A stretch of 64,000 bases of DNA from Bradyrhizobium sp. (GCF_030646015.1 NZ_JAUSLT010000164.1:32017-96016); one strand, 5' to 3'; positions 52,404 through 61,151 are shown, numbered from the stretch's first letter. Notes: generated from the sequence alone by a model not told the origin. Made by a program: numbers and translations.

Positions 52404-54066
52404 GGATTCGCCTCTCCCGATTCTGGCATTGTCCGCGGTTGCGATAACCGGCGCCGCGACAGTCTTTCCCAAATTGAACGCCCGGCTGGCGCTTTCGCGG
52501 GCCAAGCACCGCTCGCTGACGGGACATTCCAAGATGTCCCGCATGGTCGCGCGGCTGGTGCCGTTCTACGAATTCGGCATCGATGATTTCTTCCGCTCGG
52601 ACGGCGCGCCGGCCGAAGTCGCGCTGCAACGGCAGGACGGCTTCTTCAAGCTGGCGGCGCTCTACAAGGAGCGGTTCCCCAAGGGCAGGCAGATGACGCT
52701 GCAGGCTTCGGAGCGAATCTCCGACCTGCAATTCACCGAGGCCTACCGGGTGCCGTTCCAGTACAGCCGGCTGGTCCGCGAGCATCTTGGCACCAGCGCC
52801 TTCATGGAATCGTCCGCGGGAGTCACGGTCACCGACCCCGACGGCAACGTCTTCCATGACCTGACCGGCTCCTACGGCGTCAATATCTTCGGCAATGATT
52901 TCTACAAGGAATGCATTGCGAAGTCCGCGGCGCGTGCCCACGCGCTCGGCCCGGTGCTCGGTTCCTATCATCCCGTCATTACCGACAACGTCGCGCGGCT
53001 GTGCGCGATTTCGGGACTCGACGAGGTCTCGTTCCACATGTCCGGCACCGAGGCCGTGATGCAGGCAGTGCGGCTGGCCCGCTATCACACCGGCCGTTCG
53101 CATCTGGTGCGCTTTGCCGGCGCCTATCACGGCTGGTGGGGCGACGTGCAGCCCGGCGTCGGCAATCCGATTTCGCCGCACGAGACCTATACGCTGGCCG
53201 ATATGTCGGAGAAGACGCTGCATGTGTTGAAGACGCGGCGTGATATCGCCTGCGTGCTGGTCAATCCGCTGCAGGCGCTTCACCCCAACGCCGGCGCCCC
53301 CGCCGATTCCGCGCTGGTCGACAGCTCGCGAAAAGGACATTTCGACCGCGCGGCGTACGGCGAGTGGCTGAAAGCCCTGCGTGACGTCTGCACCGAACGC
53401 GGCATCGTCCTGATCTTCGACGAGGTCTTCGTCGGCTTCCGGCTGGCTGCCGGCGGCGCCCAGGAGTATTTCGGCGTCCGCGCCGACATGGTGACCTACG
53501 GCAAGAGCCTGGCGGGCGGACTGCCGGTCGGCGTGGTCTGCGGCCGCAAGGACCTGATGCGCCGCTACCGTGACGATCGCCCGGTCGACATCTGCTTTGC
53601 GCGCGGCACCTTCAACTCGCACCCTTACGTCATGACGGCGATGGACGAGTTCCTCACGCGGCTGGAAGATCCCACCTTCCGCAGCGTCTATGACGGGCTC
53701 GACGACACCTGGGACCAGCGCGCGCGGCAGCTCAACGAACGGCTGGCCGCGCAGGACCTGCCGGTCCGGGTCGCCAACCTGTCGTCGATCTGGATGGTGC
53801 AATATACCGAGCCGTCGCGTTACAACTGGATGCTGCAATACTATCTGCGAGCGGAACAGCTTGCCCTGAGCTGGGTCGGCACCGGCCGTCTGATCTTCAG
53901 CCTGAATTATACCGACGCGGATTTCGCCGCAGTGGCCGACCGCTTCGTGACAGCAGCCGAAAAGATGAAGCGGGATGGCTGGTGGTTCCACGATGCCGCG
54001 CTGACCAACAAGGCCATCCGCCGCCAGATCCTGAAAGAGATGATCACGCGACGACGGTCGCAGTGA
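52402..54066 (+). CDS. Class III PLP-dependent aminotransferase (glutamate-1-semialdehyde aminomutase-like)
   Basis: 554 residues. A hydrophobic N-terminal segment (LPILALSAVAITGAATVF) and about 100 extra residues precede the class III fold. The fold has GSYHPVITDNVA, SFHMSGTEAVMQAVRLARYH, FAGAYHGWWG, LIFDEVFVGFRLAAGG and the PLP lysine K368 in TYGKSLAGGLPVG. It is longer than HemL (about 430), with a membrane-anchor-like start. The substrate is unknown; the divergent decarboxylase-family gene and nearby lipid genes suggest an amino-lipid or amino-alcohol precursor, which is inference. The start ATG 52402 has GGTGG close upstream. Confidence 0.86.
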   Translation: MDSPLPILALSAVAITGAATVFPKLNARLALSRAKHRSLTGHSKMSRMVARLVPFYEFGIDDFFRSDGAPAEVALQRQDGFFKLAALYKERFPKGRQMTLQASERISDLQFTEAYRVPFQYSRLVREHLGTSAFMESSAGVTVTDPDGNVFHDLTGSYGVNIFGNDFYKECIAKSAARAHALGPVLGSYHPVITDNVARLCAISGLDEVSFHMSGTEAVMQAVRLARYHTGRSHLVRFAGAYHGWWGDVQPGVGNPISPHETYTLADMSEKTLHVLKTRRDIACVLVNPLQALHPNAGAPADSALVDSSRKGHFDRAAYGEWLKALRDVCTERGIVLIFDEVFVGFRLAAGGAQEYFGVRADMVTYGKSLAGGLPVGVVCGRKDLMRRYRDDRPVDICFARGTFNSHPYVMTAMDEFLTRLEDPTFRSVYDGLDDTWDQRARQLNERLAAQDLPVRVANLSSIWMVQYTEPSRYNWMLQYYLRAEQLALSWVGTGRLIFSLNYTDADFAAVADRFVTAAEKMKRDGWWFHDAALTNKAIRRQILKEMITRRRSQ

Positions 54067-54096
54067 GCCGGCGACCGTCGTCTGGATCATCTGCTG

Positions 54097-54714
54097 TCAG
54101 GCGCGCTTGACGTGTTTGTCGAGGCCGGGATCGATCAACTCGCCCTTCAGCAAGTACAGCGGTGACTTGTAGTACAGTTTGAGGTCGCTGAACGGGTCGG
54201 TGAGGATCTTGGTCATCCATACGAGGCCGGTCTCGACGTCGCGGATGAAGAACAGGTGCACGGTGCGGAACAGCAGACCGCCGATCCCGATCGCCAGCCA
54301 GACCTTGGCGACCTGATGCATGAAATCAGCCGGTGAGCTCCAGGGCGCGAAGATCCCGAACAGGGTGGGATCGAGAAACAGCACCAGCGGCGACAGCGCC
54401 CAGATCGTCATCAGCACGATCTTGCGGTTCAGATTGTAGCCGACCTTGATTTCTTCCTTGTGGTCGTGGGTCGCCTCGTTGACGTGATCGTAGCCCTTCG
54501 GCTCGAAGAAGAAGTGACCCGCCTGCCTCGTGGTCATCGAGACCAGCCAGCCGATCAGGGCCGCGGCCACCGGATCGAAAAACAGCAGCACATAGGCGAT
54601 CAGGAAGCTCGCGGCACTGACGAAGTGCAGGCTCTGGTTGATGCGGCTGTGATGGTAGTAGCGATGGTCGTCCCACCGTTGCGTTCGCAATTGTTCGCGG
54701 AAATTGCTCATCAT
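54097..54714 (-). CDS. Mpo1-like (DUF962-type) membrane protein, putative 2-hydroxy fatty acid dioxygenase
   Basis: 205 residues with about four membrane helices. It carries the Mpo1 family iron-ligand pattern: H22-x3-N26-x3-H30 (HHSRINQSLHFV) and Q64-x-G66-H67-x3-E71 (RQAGHFFFEPKGYDH), plus a THDHKEEI histidine cluster. Yeast Mpo1 shortens 2-hydroxy fatty acids by one carbon (alpha-oxidation). Family assignment is by motif; activity is inferred. GGGGAG precedes ATG 54714. It is last in a minus-strand series with pmtA and the GT4 gene. Confidence 0.7.
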   Translation of the reverse strand: MMSNFREQLRTQRWDDHRYYHHSRINQSLHFVSAASFLIAYVLLFFDPVAAALIGWLVSMTTRQAGHFFFEPKGYDHVNEATHDHKEEIKVGYNLNRKIVLMTIWALSPLVLFLDPTLFGIFAPWSSPADFMHQVAKVWLAIGIGGLLFRTVHLFFIRDVETGLVWMTKILTDPFSDLKLYYKSPLYLLKGELIDPGLDKHVKRA

Positions 54715-54845
54715 CTTCTCCCCAAAGGCAGGCTCAAGCCATGTTGATTCGATTTACCGGGATTCGATGTCCGGCATGTGACGACATCATAATGACATGC
54801 GCGGTTTCGCGACGCCGCGGTCGGCGGCCGCCCGCGCGCGCAAGC

Positions 54846-55535
54846 CTAGGCGGCGACCGCGACGGCCTTGATTTTACGGAAACGGATCAGCGAGAAATGG
54901 CCAAGCGGCGGCACCGGGCGGCGCTCGATCAATTCCATGCTGTGCGCACCCGCCAGCCATTGCGCGTAGCGCGACCAGGCGAATTCGGTTCGCCAGCCGA
55001 GCTGACGCACCACCGGCTGCAGCCGCTGCTCGATGAAACGGCGCATGCCGGCATCGGCGCTGACGCGGCTCAAGAGGATCAATTCGCCGCCGGGCCGCAG
55101 CACCCGGGCGAATTCGTCCAGTGCGACTTCCGGGTTGGGCACCGCGGTCACCACATATTGCGCCATCACGACGTCGAACGAGCCATCGGGAAATTCGAGC
55201 TTCTCCGCGTCCATCACCGCGAGGCCCTCGACATTCTTCAGGCCCAGATCCGCCACCCGCGCCTTCGCCTTGCGCAGCATGGCCTCCGAAATATCGGTGC
55301 CGAAAATGCGAAGGTGGGACGCGTATTGCGGCAACGAAATGCCGGTGCCGATTCCGACCTCCAGCACGCGACCGCCGATGCTGTTGGTGGCCGTGATCGC
55401 GGCGCGCCGGCCCTTGCTGAACACGCCGCCGAACACGAGGTCATAGATCGGGGCCCAGCGGTCATAGGCCTGCTCGACCGTCTCGCGGTCGAAGTCCAAT
55501 TGCCTGCTACCGTCCAGTTTGATGATTTCTGCCAT
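54846..55535 (-). CDS. pmtA: Phosphatidylethanolamine N-methyltransferase PmtA
   Basis: A 229-residue SAM-dependent methyltransferase. It has the SAM-binding motif VLEVGIGTGISLPQY near residue 57, followed by IFGTDISEAMLRKAK and the PmtA-typical N-terminus (LDFDRETVEQAYDRWAPIYD). It methylates phosphatidylethanolamine, ultimately giving phosphatidylcholine, at the inner membrane. The overall pattern is that of the Rhodobacter/Bradyrhizobium PmtA type. It is separated from the upstream GT4 gene by 63 bp and followed by the Mpo1-like gene. Confidence 0.87.
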   Translation of the reverse strand: MAEIIKLDGSRQLDFDRETVEQAYDRWAPIYDLVFGGVFSKGRRAAITATNSIGGRVLEVGIGTGISLPQYASHLRIFGTDISEAMLRKAKARVADLGLKNVEGLAVMDAEKLEFPDGSFDVVMAQYVVTAVPNPEVALDEFARVLRPGGELILLSRVSADAGMRRFIEQRLQPVVRQLGWRTEFAWSRYAQWLAGAHSMELIERRPVPPLGHFSLIRFRKIKAVAVAA

Positions 55536-55570
55536 GGAAACTCCAACTCGTTTGTGATGATCGGGCGGTT

Positions 55571-55612
55571 AGCCTTGATCCGTTCAGCCTTGATCCGTTC
55601 AGCCTTGGACCG
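55571..55612. repeat. 15-bp tandem repeat covering the GT4 gene stop codon
   Basis: Two perfect units AGCCTTGATCCGTTC (55571-55585 and 55586-55600) and a partial third. On the minus strand the third unit encodes the last codons and stop of the glycosyltransferase; the other two lie just downstream. Confidence 0.85.
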
Positions 55613-56654
55613 CACTTTGGCCCGCCATGCGGCGGGTAGGTCGCAGCGAACGGCTCGGTTGCAACGCAGAGAGATTGCCGATGAACTGCCTTGCGCTGTT
55701 TTCCCAGGAGCGCTCGAGCGCAAAACGGCGACAGGCTTCACGGGACAGGCTCAGCGCGCCGATGCAGGCGCGGCGCAGGTCCGTATCCAGCGCGCCGATC
55801 GGGTGATCCGCGATCACGTCCAGCGGCCCCGTGACCGGAAACGCCGCGACCGGCGTGCCGCACGCCAGCGCCTCGAGCTGAACGACGCCGAACGTGTCGG
55901 TGAGGCTCGGGAACACAAAGACGTCCGCAGCCGCCAGGTGAGAGGTCAAATCGCGGCCGGTCTTCTCGCCGAGAAAGCGGGCCTTCGGATAACGGCGCTC
56001 CAGCTCCGCCCTCTGCGGCCCATCCCCGATCACGACCTTCGATCCCGGCAGGTTCAGTGCGAGAAACGCCTCGAGATTCTTTTCGACGGCGACGCGGCCG
56101 ACCGTCATGAAGATCGGCCTCGGCAGGTCGAGCTCGGCCGGATCGTCGGGCCGGAACAAATTGGTGTCGACCCCGCGCGTCCAGCTGCCAAGCTTCCGGA
56201 AGCCTTTGGCGCTGAGTTCCTGCCGGAGCGACGAGGTGGCGACCATCGTCATGGCGCCGGCGGCATGGAAGTGCCGCAGCACCGCATAGCTCAGCCAGGC
56301 CGGAATGATGCAGCGTGCCGCGATGTACTCCGGAAAGCGCGTCGTATAGGACGTTGTGAACGCCAGCTTGCGACGGCGGCAATAGGCGCGCACCGCCCAT
56401 CCGATCGGTCCCTCGGTCGCGATGTGAATGGCATCAGGCGATGCCGCCTCGATCCGGCGGGCGATCTCGCGCCGGTTCGGCCAGGCCGCCCGCAAGCCCG
56501 GATAGGTCGGCACCGCCATCGACGGAAACCCTTCCGGGGTCAGGAAGCGGATTTCGGCGCCGAGCGACGCCGCGCTGCGGGCCAACGAGGTTAACGTCCT
56601 GACGACACCGTTAACCTGCGGATGCCACGCGTCTGTCGCAATCAATATCCGCAT
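55599..56654 (-). CDS. Family 4 glycosyltransferase (glycolipid synthase-like)
   Basis: 351 residues, GT-B fold. The N-terminus MRILIATDAWHPQVNGVVRT has the NGV motif, followed by HIATEGPIGWAVRAYCR and the donor-binding GRVAVEKNLEAFL. VFPSLTDTFGVVQLEALACG carries the EX7E-type motif (D-T-F-G-x-V-x-L-E-A). It resembles the SqdX/PimA/Agt branch that adds sugars to diacylglycerol or related lipids; being next to pmtA supports a membrane-lipid role. The exact sugar and lipid are unknown. Confidence 0.88.
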   Translation of the reverse strand: MRILIATDAWHPQVNGVVRTLTSLARSAASLGAEIRFLTPEGFPSMAVPTYPGLRAAWPNRREIARRIEAASPDAIHIATEGPIGWAVRAYCRRRKLAFTTSYTTRFPEYIAARCIIPAWLSYAVLRHFHAAGAMTMVATSSLRQELSAKGFRKLGSWTRGVDTNLFRPDDPAELDLPRPIFMTVGRVAVEKNLEAFLALNLPGSKVVIGDGPQRAELERRYPKARFLGEKTGRDLTSHLAAADVFVFPSLTDTFGVVQLEALACGTPVAAFPVTGPLDVIADHPIGALDTDLRRACIGALSLSREACRRFALERSWENSARQFIGNLSALQPSRSLRPTRRMAGQSAVQG

Positions 56655-56789
56655 GAAGGAAAGCCCGGGCGTTTGCTGATTCTCGCTTCCCGACGTTCGG
56701 CCATGGATATTTCATGCGTGTGACGTCATCGATGTGCGACCGATCTTTTTCCGGCGGCACGCACGTTTTTCGTGTAGCGTGGCAGGACA

Positions 56790-58193
56790 ATGTCATCATC
56801 AGATCCCAGCGATAGCCCGGACACGCCGCCCAGACGCCGCAAGCGGAAGGACTATTCGCTGCTGCTGCTGGCCGCCGGCATCTTCCTGTTCGGCGCCGCC
56901 GCAGCCGGGCTCTATTACATCCTGCAGCCCGTCACCCTGCGCATCGCAGTCGGACCGGCCGGCAGCGACGACCAGAAACTGGTGCAGGCGCTGGCGCAGA
57001 CCTTTGCCCGGGATGGCAGCGCGGTGCGGCTGCAGCCGATCACCACCGACGGCGCGATCGAGAGCATCGCGCTGCTGACGGCCAGGAAGGCGGACCTCGC
57101 GGTCGCGCGCGGCGATCTGGATTTGCCGGCCGACGCCCAGTCGGTCGCCATCCTGCGCAAGAACGTCGTGGTGCTGTGGTCGGTGGCCGGCCTGCCGGCC
57201 AAAGGCGCGAAGAAACCGCCGGCGCCGAAAATCAAGGAGCTCGGCGATCTCCCCGGCCATCGCGTCGGCGTCATCGGCCGGACCAAGACCAATGTCACCC
57301 TGCTGCGCGTGATCCTGACCGAATCCGGCGTCAATCCCGACAAGGTGGCGATCACCCAGTTCGCCACCAACCAGATCGCCGAAATGGCGCGCGATCCGAC
57401 CATCGCAGCCTTCATGGCGGTGGGTCCGCTCGACAGCAAGATCACCATCGAGGCGATCACCGCGACCGCGAAGGCGCGAGGCGAACCGAAATTCCTGCCG
57501 ATCGAGGTCTCGGAGACGATCGCGAAAAAGCACCCGCTCTACGAAGCCGAGGAAATCCCCGGCAGCACCTTCAGCCCGTTGCCCCCGAGGCCCGAGGACA
57601 AGATCGACACCGTCAGCGTCAACCATCTGATCGTCGCGCCGAAGTCGTTGTCGGATACCGCGGTCGGCGGCTTCGTCCGGCAATTGTTCACCGTGCGCCA
57701 GACGCTGGCCAGGGAAGTGCCCACGGCCGCCAAGATCGAGAAGCCGGATACCGAAAAGGACGCGGCACTGCCGGCGCATCAGGGGGCCGCGGCCTATATC
57801 GACGGCAATGAACGCACCTTCCTGGAAAAATATACCGACTATGTCTGGGGCGCGATCCTGGTTCTCTCAGGCCTCGGATCCGCCGGCGCCTGGCTGCGTC
57901 ACTACTGGAAGCGGGATGAACGCGAACAATACGGCGAGCATCGCGACAATTTGCTCGACATCATTTCCAGGGTGCGGCTGGCGGAAACCCCCGACGAACT
58001 GACCGCCATGCAAAACGAGGTCGACGGCGTGCTGCGGGAAACGCTGGATTGCTACGATGATGGCGCGATCGAGGAAGGGGACCTCGCGGCGATCGGCCTC
58101 GTGCTGGACCAGTTCAACCATGCCGTTGCCGACCGGCGGACCGCCATCGGCGATGTCGCCCCCGAGGAGCCGGCGCGGATGCGCGCGCTATAG
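56790..58193 (+). CDS. Membrane-anchored TAXI-family solute-binding protein
   Basis: 467 residues. One N-terminal membrane helix (about 23-45), then a TAXI/NMT1-type periplasmic binding domain (VTLRIAVGPAGSDDQKLVQA, then TDGAIESIALLTARKADLAV and LPGHRVGVIGRTKTNVTLLR). A second membrane helix near residue 355 (AILVLSGLGSAGAWLRHYW) leads to a cytoplasmic tail of about 100 residues with coiled-coil-like sequence. TAXI proteins normally serve TRAP transporters, but no TRAP permease gene is adjacent. The second helix and tail suggest a sensor or tethered receptor; this is inference. Confidence 0.87.
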   Translation: MSSSDPSDSPDTPPRRRKRKDYSLLLLAAGIFLFGAAAAGLYYILQPVTLRIAVGPAGSDDQKLVQALAQTFARDGSAVRLQPITTDGAIESIALLTARKADLAVARGDLDLPADAQSVAILRKNVVVLWSVAGLPAKGAKKPPAPKIKELGDLPGHRVGVIGRTKTNVTLLRVILTESGVNPDKVAITQFATNQIAEMARDPTIAAFMAVGPLDSKITIEAITATAKARGEPKFLPIEVSETIAKKHPLYEAEEIPGSTFSPLPPRPEDKIDTVSVNHLIVAPKSLSDTAVGGFVRQLFTVRQTLAREVPTAAKIEKPDTEKDAALPAHQGAAAYIDGNERTFLEKYTDYVWGAILVLSGLGSAGAWLRHYWKRDEREQYGEHRDNLLDIISRVRLAETPDELTAMQNEVDGVLRETLDCYDDGAIEEGDLAAIGLVLDQFNHAVADRRTAIGDVAPEEPARMRAL

Positions 58194-58348
58194 TCCGGCG
58201 ACGAAGCGCCGGGCACCCCGCCCGAACTGACCCGGCGACGAGGGCCCGGCCTGCCCCGTTACAAATGCCTGAAACAAATCGATAAAAACTTCGGCGGCGG
58301 GGTCGGGAACGGCTAACCGCGGGCCGCTTTGGTGGGCCCACGAAGCCG

Positions 58349-58460
58349 CAATGAAACAATTCTTAAGCCGATGAAACCATTTTGGCGACATTGTGCAAAG
58401 CTCCTGAAACGCTTGATCGGTATTGATTTCCCCAACGACGCGCCGGGGGACACTGGCGCG
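58349..58460 (+). promoter_or_regulatory. Shared TGAAAC upstream element, copy 2 (before the L,D-transpeptidase)
   Basis: Counterpart of the element at 48793-48900. TGAAAC boxes begin at 58352, 58372 and 58405, with the same 20- and 33-bp spacings, and a CGCCGGGGG...GGCGCG block follows. It ends 25 bp before ATG 58485. The region sits in an otherwise gene-free gap of 291 bp. Confidence 0.6.
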
Positions 58461-58484
58461 CAGGGCGCTAAACAGGGGTCGATC

Positions 58485-59165
58485 ATGTTCCACTCAGCCA
58501 ATTCCCGCCTCGTTGCCGCAGCACTCGGTGCGCTGGCAATCGGCACGTTCGCATTTGCCGGCTCCGCCGCGGCGGCACCGGTGCAGCTGTTTCCCTTCCT
58601 CATGGCGCCTCCGGCGCAATCGGCTCCGCCGGTGCAGGCCGCCCCCTCCGACGATGACGAAGGCACCGTGCGCGAGATGCCGGCGCGCCTGAAGCGCCAG
58701 GTCGTCAACTACGCCACCCGCGAGGCGCCCGGCACCATCATCATCGATACGCCCAATACCTATCTCTATTATGTGCTGGGCGGCGGGCAGGCGATCCGCT
58801 ACGGCATCGGCGTCGGCCGCGAGGGTTTCACCTGGTCGGGCGTGCAGACCGTCACCAGGAAGGCGGAATGGCCGGATTGGACCCCGCCCGCGGAAATGAT
58901 CGCGCGCCAGCCCTATCTGCCGCGCTACATGGCCGGCGGCCCCGGCAACCCGCTCGGCGCCCGCGCCATGTATCTCGGCGGCACCATCTATCGCATCCAC
59001 GGCACCAACGCGCCGCACACCATCGGCACCCACGTCTCCTCGGGCTGCCTGCGCCTGACCAATGAAGACGTCACTGACCTCTACTCCCGCGTCAACGTCG
59101 GCACCAAGGTGATCGTGCTGCCGATGGACCGCCGCGCCGACAATACCAACGGCAGGCGCGGGTAA
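58485..59165 (+). CDS. Exported L,D-transpeptidase (YkuD family), second copy
   Basis: 226 residues. Signal peptide (SRLVAAALGALAIGTFAFAG, cleavage near AAAAP). The YkuD domain contains APGTIIIDTPNTYLYYV, RYGIGVGREGFTWSG, IYRIHGTNAPHTIG and the nucleophile motif S-S-G-C188-L-R-L. It forms 3-3 peptidoglycan cross-links or anchors proteins to the wall. It is soluble rather than a lipoprotein, unlike its paralogue at 38272. AGGGG precedes ATG 58485, preferred over an in-frame upstream codon. A strong terminator follows. Confidence 0.93.
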   Translation: MFHSANSRLVAAALGALAIGTFAFAGSAAAAPVQLFPFLMAPPAQSAPPVQAAPSDDDEGTVREMPARLKRQVVNYATREAPGTIIIDTPNTYLYYVLGGGQAIRYGIGVGREGFTWSGVQTVTRKAEWPDWTPPAEMIARQPYLPRYMAGGPGNPLGARAMYLGGTIYRIHGTNAPHTIGTHVSSGCLRLTNEDVTDLYSRVNVGTKVIVLPMDRRADNTNGRRG

Positions 59166-59194
59166 TAGCGCCCTCCCAAATGTGACCGAACAAG

Positions 59195-59219
59195 ATGGCG
59201 CCGCTTCGGCGCCATTTTT
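59195..59219 (+). terminator. Intrinsic terminator after the second L,D-transpeptidase gene
   Basis: A 9-bp stem (ATGGCGCCG with CGGCGCCAT) and a TTC-containing tight loop, followed by TTTTTG. Confidence 0.9.
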
Positions 59220-59270
59220 GTTTCTGGTCCCGCCCCTCGTTTCGTTGGATTAAGCCGCCAACCTTCGACC

Positions 59271-59359
59271 GTCATTGCGAGCGAAGCGAAGCAATCCAGC
59301 TTTTGTGCAGCAGTAAGAAAGCTGGATTGCTTCGTCGCAAGCGCTCCTCGCAATGACGG
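59271..59359. repeat. Palindromic repeat (GTCATTGCGAGCG family), copy 2
   Basis: Outer arms GTCATTGCGAGCG and CGCTCCTCGCAATGAC; inner arms GCAATCCAGCTTT and AAGCTGGATTGC. Same family as 18287-18366, with a different central spacer. Confidence 0.9.
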
Positions 59360-59455
59360 CTGCTATCACCGTGTTCCATTGCTGGCATCAGCAGTGCCCT
59401 AGCGCCCCCCTCACCCGCCCTATAAACTCCGCTGCTGAATCAATCCGGGGAAACG

Positions 59456-61045
59456 ATGCGTCTGCCGAAAAGTCTGATGGGGCTGCCGATCAGTCCAAAA
59501 ATGATCCTGCTCGGGGTCGCGGCGCTCCTGGCCTCGTTTTTCGTCAGCCTGAAAGCGATGGACTGGGTGGCGCCGCGCGGCACCGTGGGTGCGCCCGTGC
59601 TGGTCCAGTTGCCGCCGCTGCCGCCGGCGCCGCGCGCATCCAGCATCATCGCGCCGGTGGCGATCGCGCTGTCAGCGATTCGCGACGCCGCCGAGCGCGG
59701 CGCGCCGCGCACCTTTGCCGGCAAGGCCGACAATCCGGTGTCGCAGATCCTGCAGAATGCCGACATCGGCTGGACCGCCTCGCGCGGGCCGATTGCGACG
59801 ACCGGCGCCCAGGACGTGCTGTCGCTGGCGACGCCCCTGACGGGAACGCTGAACGTGACCGGCTCGCTGTCGGCGAAGGCGACCGGCGCGGTCGGCGATG
59901 CGCTGGGTGGCCTGCTCGGCGGCGACCTCGGCAAGAAGATCGGCAGCGTCAACATCAAGAACCTCAACGCCAGCGCCGAGATCAAGGGCAACGTCGTCAT
60001 CACCGCACGGCCGAAGCTCGCCGCCGCCTGGCGCATCGAGCCGAATCTGGCGGCGCAGGTCAATCTCGGCGACACCAGCCTCGTGGTGGCGGGCGCGCGC
60101 GTCAACGTGCCGGCGCAGGTCAAGCCGCTGATCGACAAGGCGGTGGCCGAGCAGATCATGGTGGCGCAGGCGCGGATCCGCAACGATCCAGCACTTGAGC
60201 AGAACGCGCGGACCCAGTGGGCCAAGGCCTGCCGCTCGATTCCGCTGCAGGGCACCGGCGCCACCTCGACGCTGCCGGCGCTGTGGCTGGAGCTGCGGCC
60301 GACCCGCGCGATCGCGGCGCAGCCGCGTGTCGATGCCTCGGCGATGACGCTGACGCTGGGCATCGAGGCCGAGACCCGCATCACGCCGGTGCAGACCAAG
60401 CCGGACTGCCCGTTCCCGGCGACCATCTCCATCATCCCGCCGACGCCGGGAGGCATCAGCATCGGCGTGCCGATCGACATGCCCTTCACCGAGATCAACA
60501 AGATCGTGGAGGCGCAGTTCGCCGGCAAGACGTTTCCGGAGGACGGTTCGGGATCGGTCGACGTCACCGTCAAGCGCGCCAGCGTCGCGGCCTCCGGCGA
60601 CCGGCTGCTGATCTCGCTGCTGGTCAACGCCAAGGAGAAGAAGAGCTTCTTCGGCCTAGGCGGCGAGGCCAATGTGCATATCTGGGGCCGGCCCGTGCTC
60701 GATCAGGCGCAGCAGACGCTGCGGCTGACCAACATCGAGCTCGCGGTGGAATCCGAAGCCGCGTTCGGCTTGCTCGGAGCCGCCGCCCGCGCGGCGATGC
60801 CGCATCTGCAGCGGGCGCTGGCCGACAAGGCCACCATCGACCTGAAACCGTTCGCCAGCAATGCGCAGAAGAAAATCGCCGCCGTGATCGCCGATTTCCA
60901 GAAGAACGAGGACGGCGTGCGGGTGGCCGCCGAAATCACCAGCCTGCGGCTCGCCGAGATCGCCTTCGATTCGAAAACGCTGCGCGTCATCGCGGAAGCC
61001 GACGGCATGATGAACGTCTACCTCTCGGCACTGCCGGGGCTGTAA
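59456..61045 (+). CDS. DUF4403 family membrane-anchored protein
   Basis: 529 residues. A hydrophobic N-terminal anchor (KMILLGVAALLASFFVSLKA) is followed by a long mature domain with DUF4403 features: VARIG-like beta repeats, QTQWAKACRSIPL-like (RTQWAKACRSIPLQGTG), LWLELRPTRAIAAQPRVD and a repeated beta-barrel-like pattern. The related tubular lipid-binding (TULIP-like) idea for this family is speculative. The start ATG 59456 follows GGGGAAACG. It lies upstream of an ABC pair but 106 bp apart and is not obviously in the same operon. Confidence 0.8.
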   Translation: MRLPKSLMGLPISPKMILLGVAALLASFFVSLKAMDWVAPRGTVGAPVLVQLPPLPPAPRASSIIAPVAIALSAIRDAAERGAPRTFAGKADNPVSQILQNADIGWTASRGPIATTGAQDVLSLATPLTGTLNVTGSLSAKATGAVGDALGGLLGGDLGKKIGSVNIKNLNASAEIKGNVVITARPKLAAAWRIEPNLAAQVNLGDTSLVVAGARVNVPAQVKPLIDKAVAEQIMVAQARIRNDPALEQNARTQWAKACRSIPLQGTGATSTLPALWLELRPTRAIAAQPRVDASAMTLTLGIEAETRITPVQTKPDCPFPATISIIPPTPGGISIGVPIDMPFTEINKIVEAQFAGKTFPEDGSGSVDVTVKRASVAASGDRLLISLLVNAKEKKSFFGLGGEANVHIWGRPVLDQAQQTLRLTNIELAVESEAAFGLLGAAARAAMPHLQRALADKATIDLKPFASNAQKKIAAVIADFQKNEDGVRVAAEITSLRLAEIAFDSKTLRVIAEADGMMNVYLSALPGL

Positions 61046-61151
61046 CGCGGGATCCGCTGGGGGCCAAATTGACCTGTCTCAAACGGCGGACGGCCCGACG
61101 CGTTATCCATGGTCGCCGCTCATTGGGGCGCGCGGGCAATAGCAGGACATC

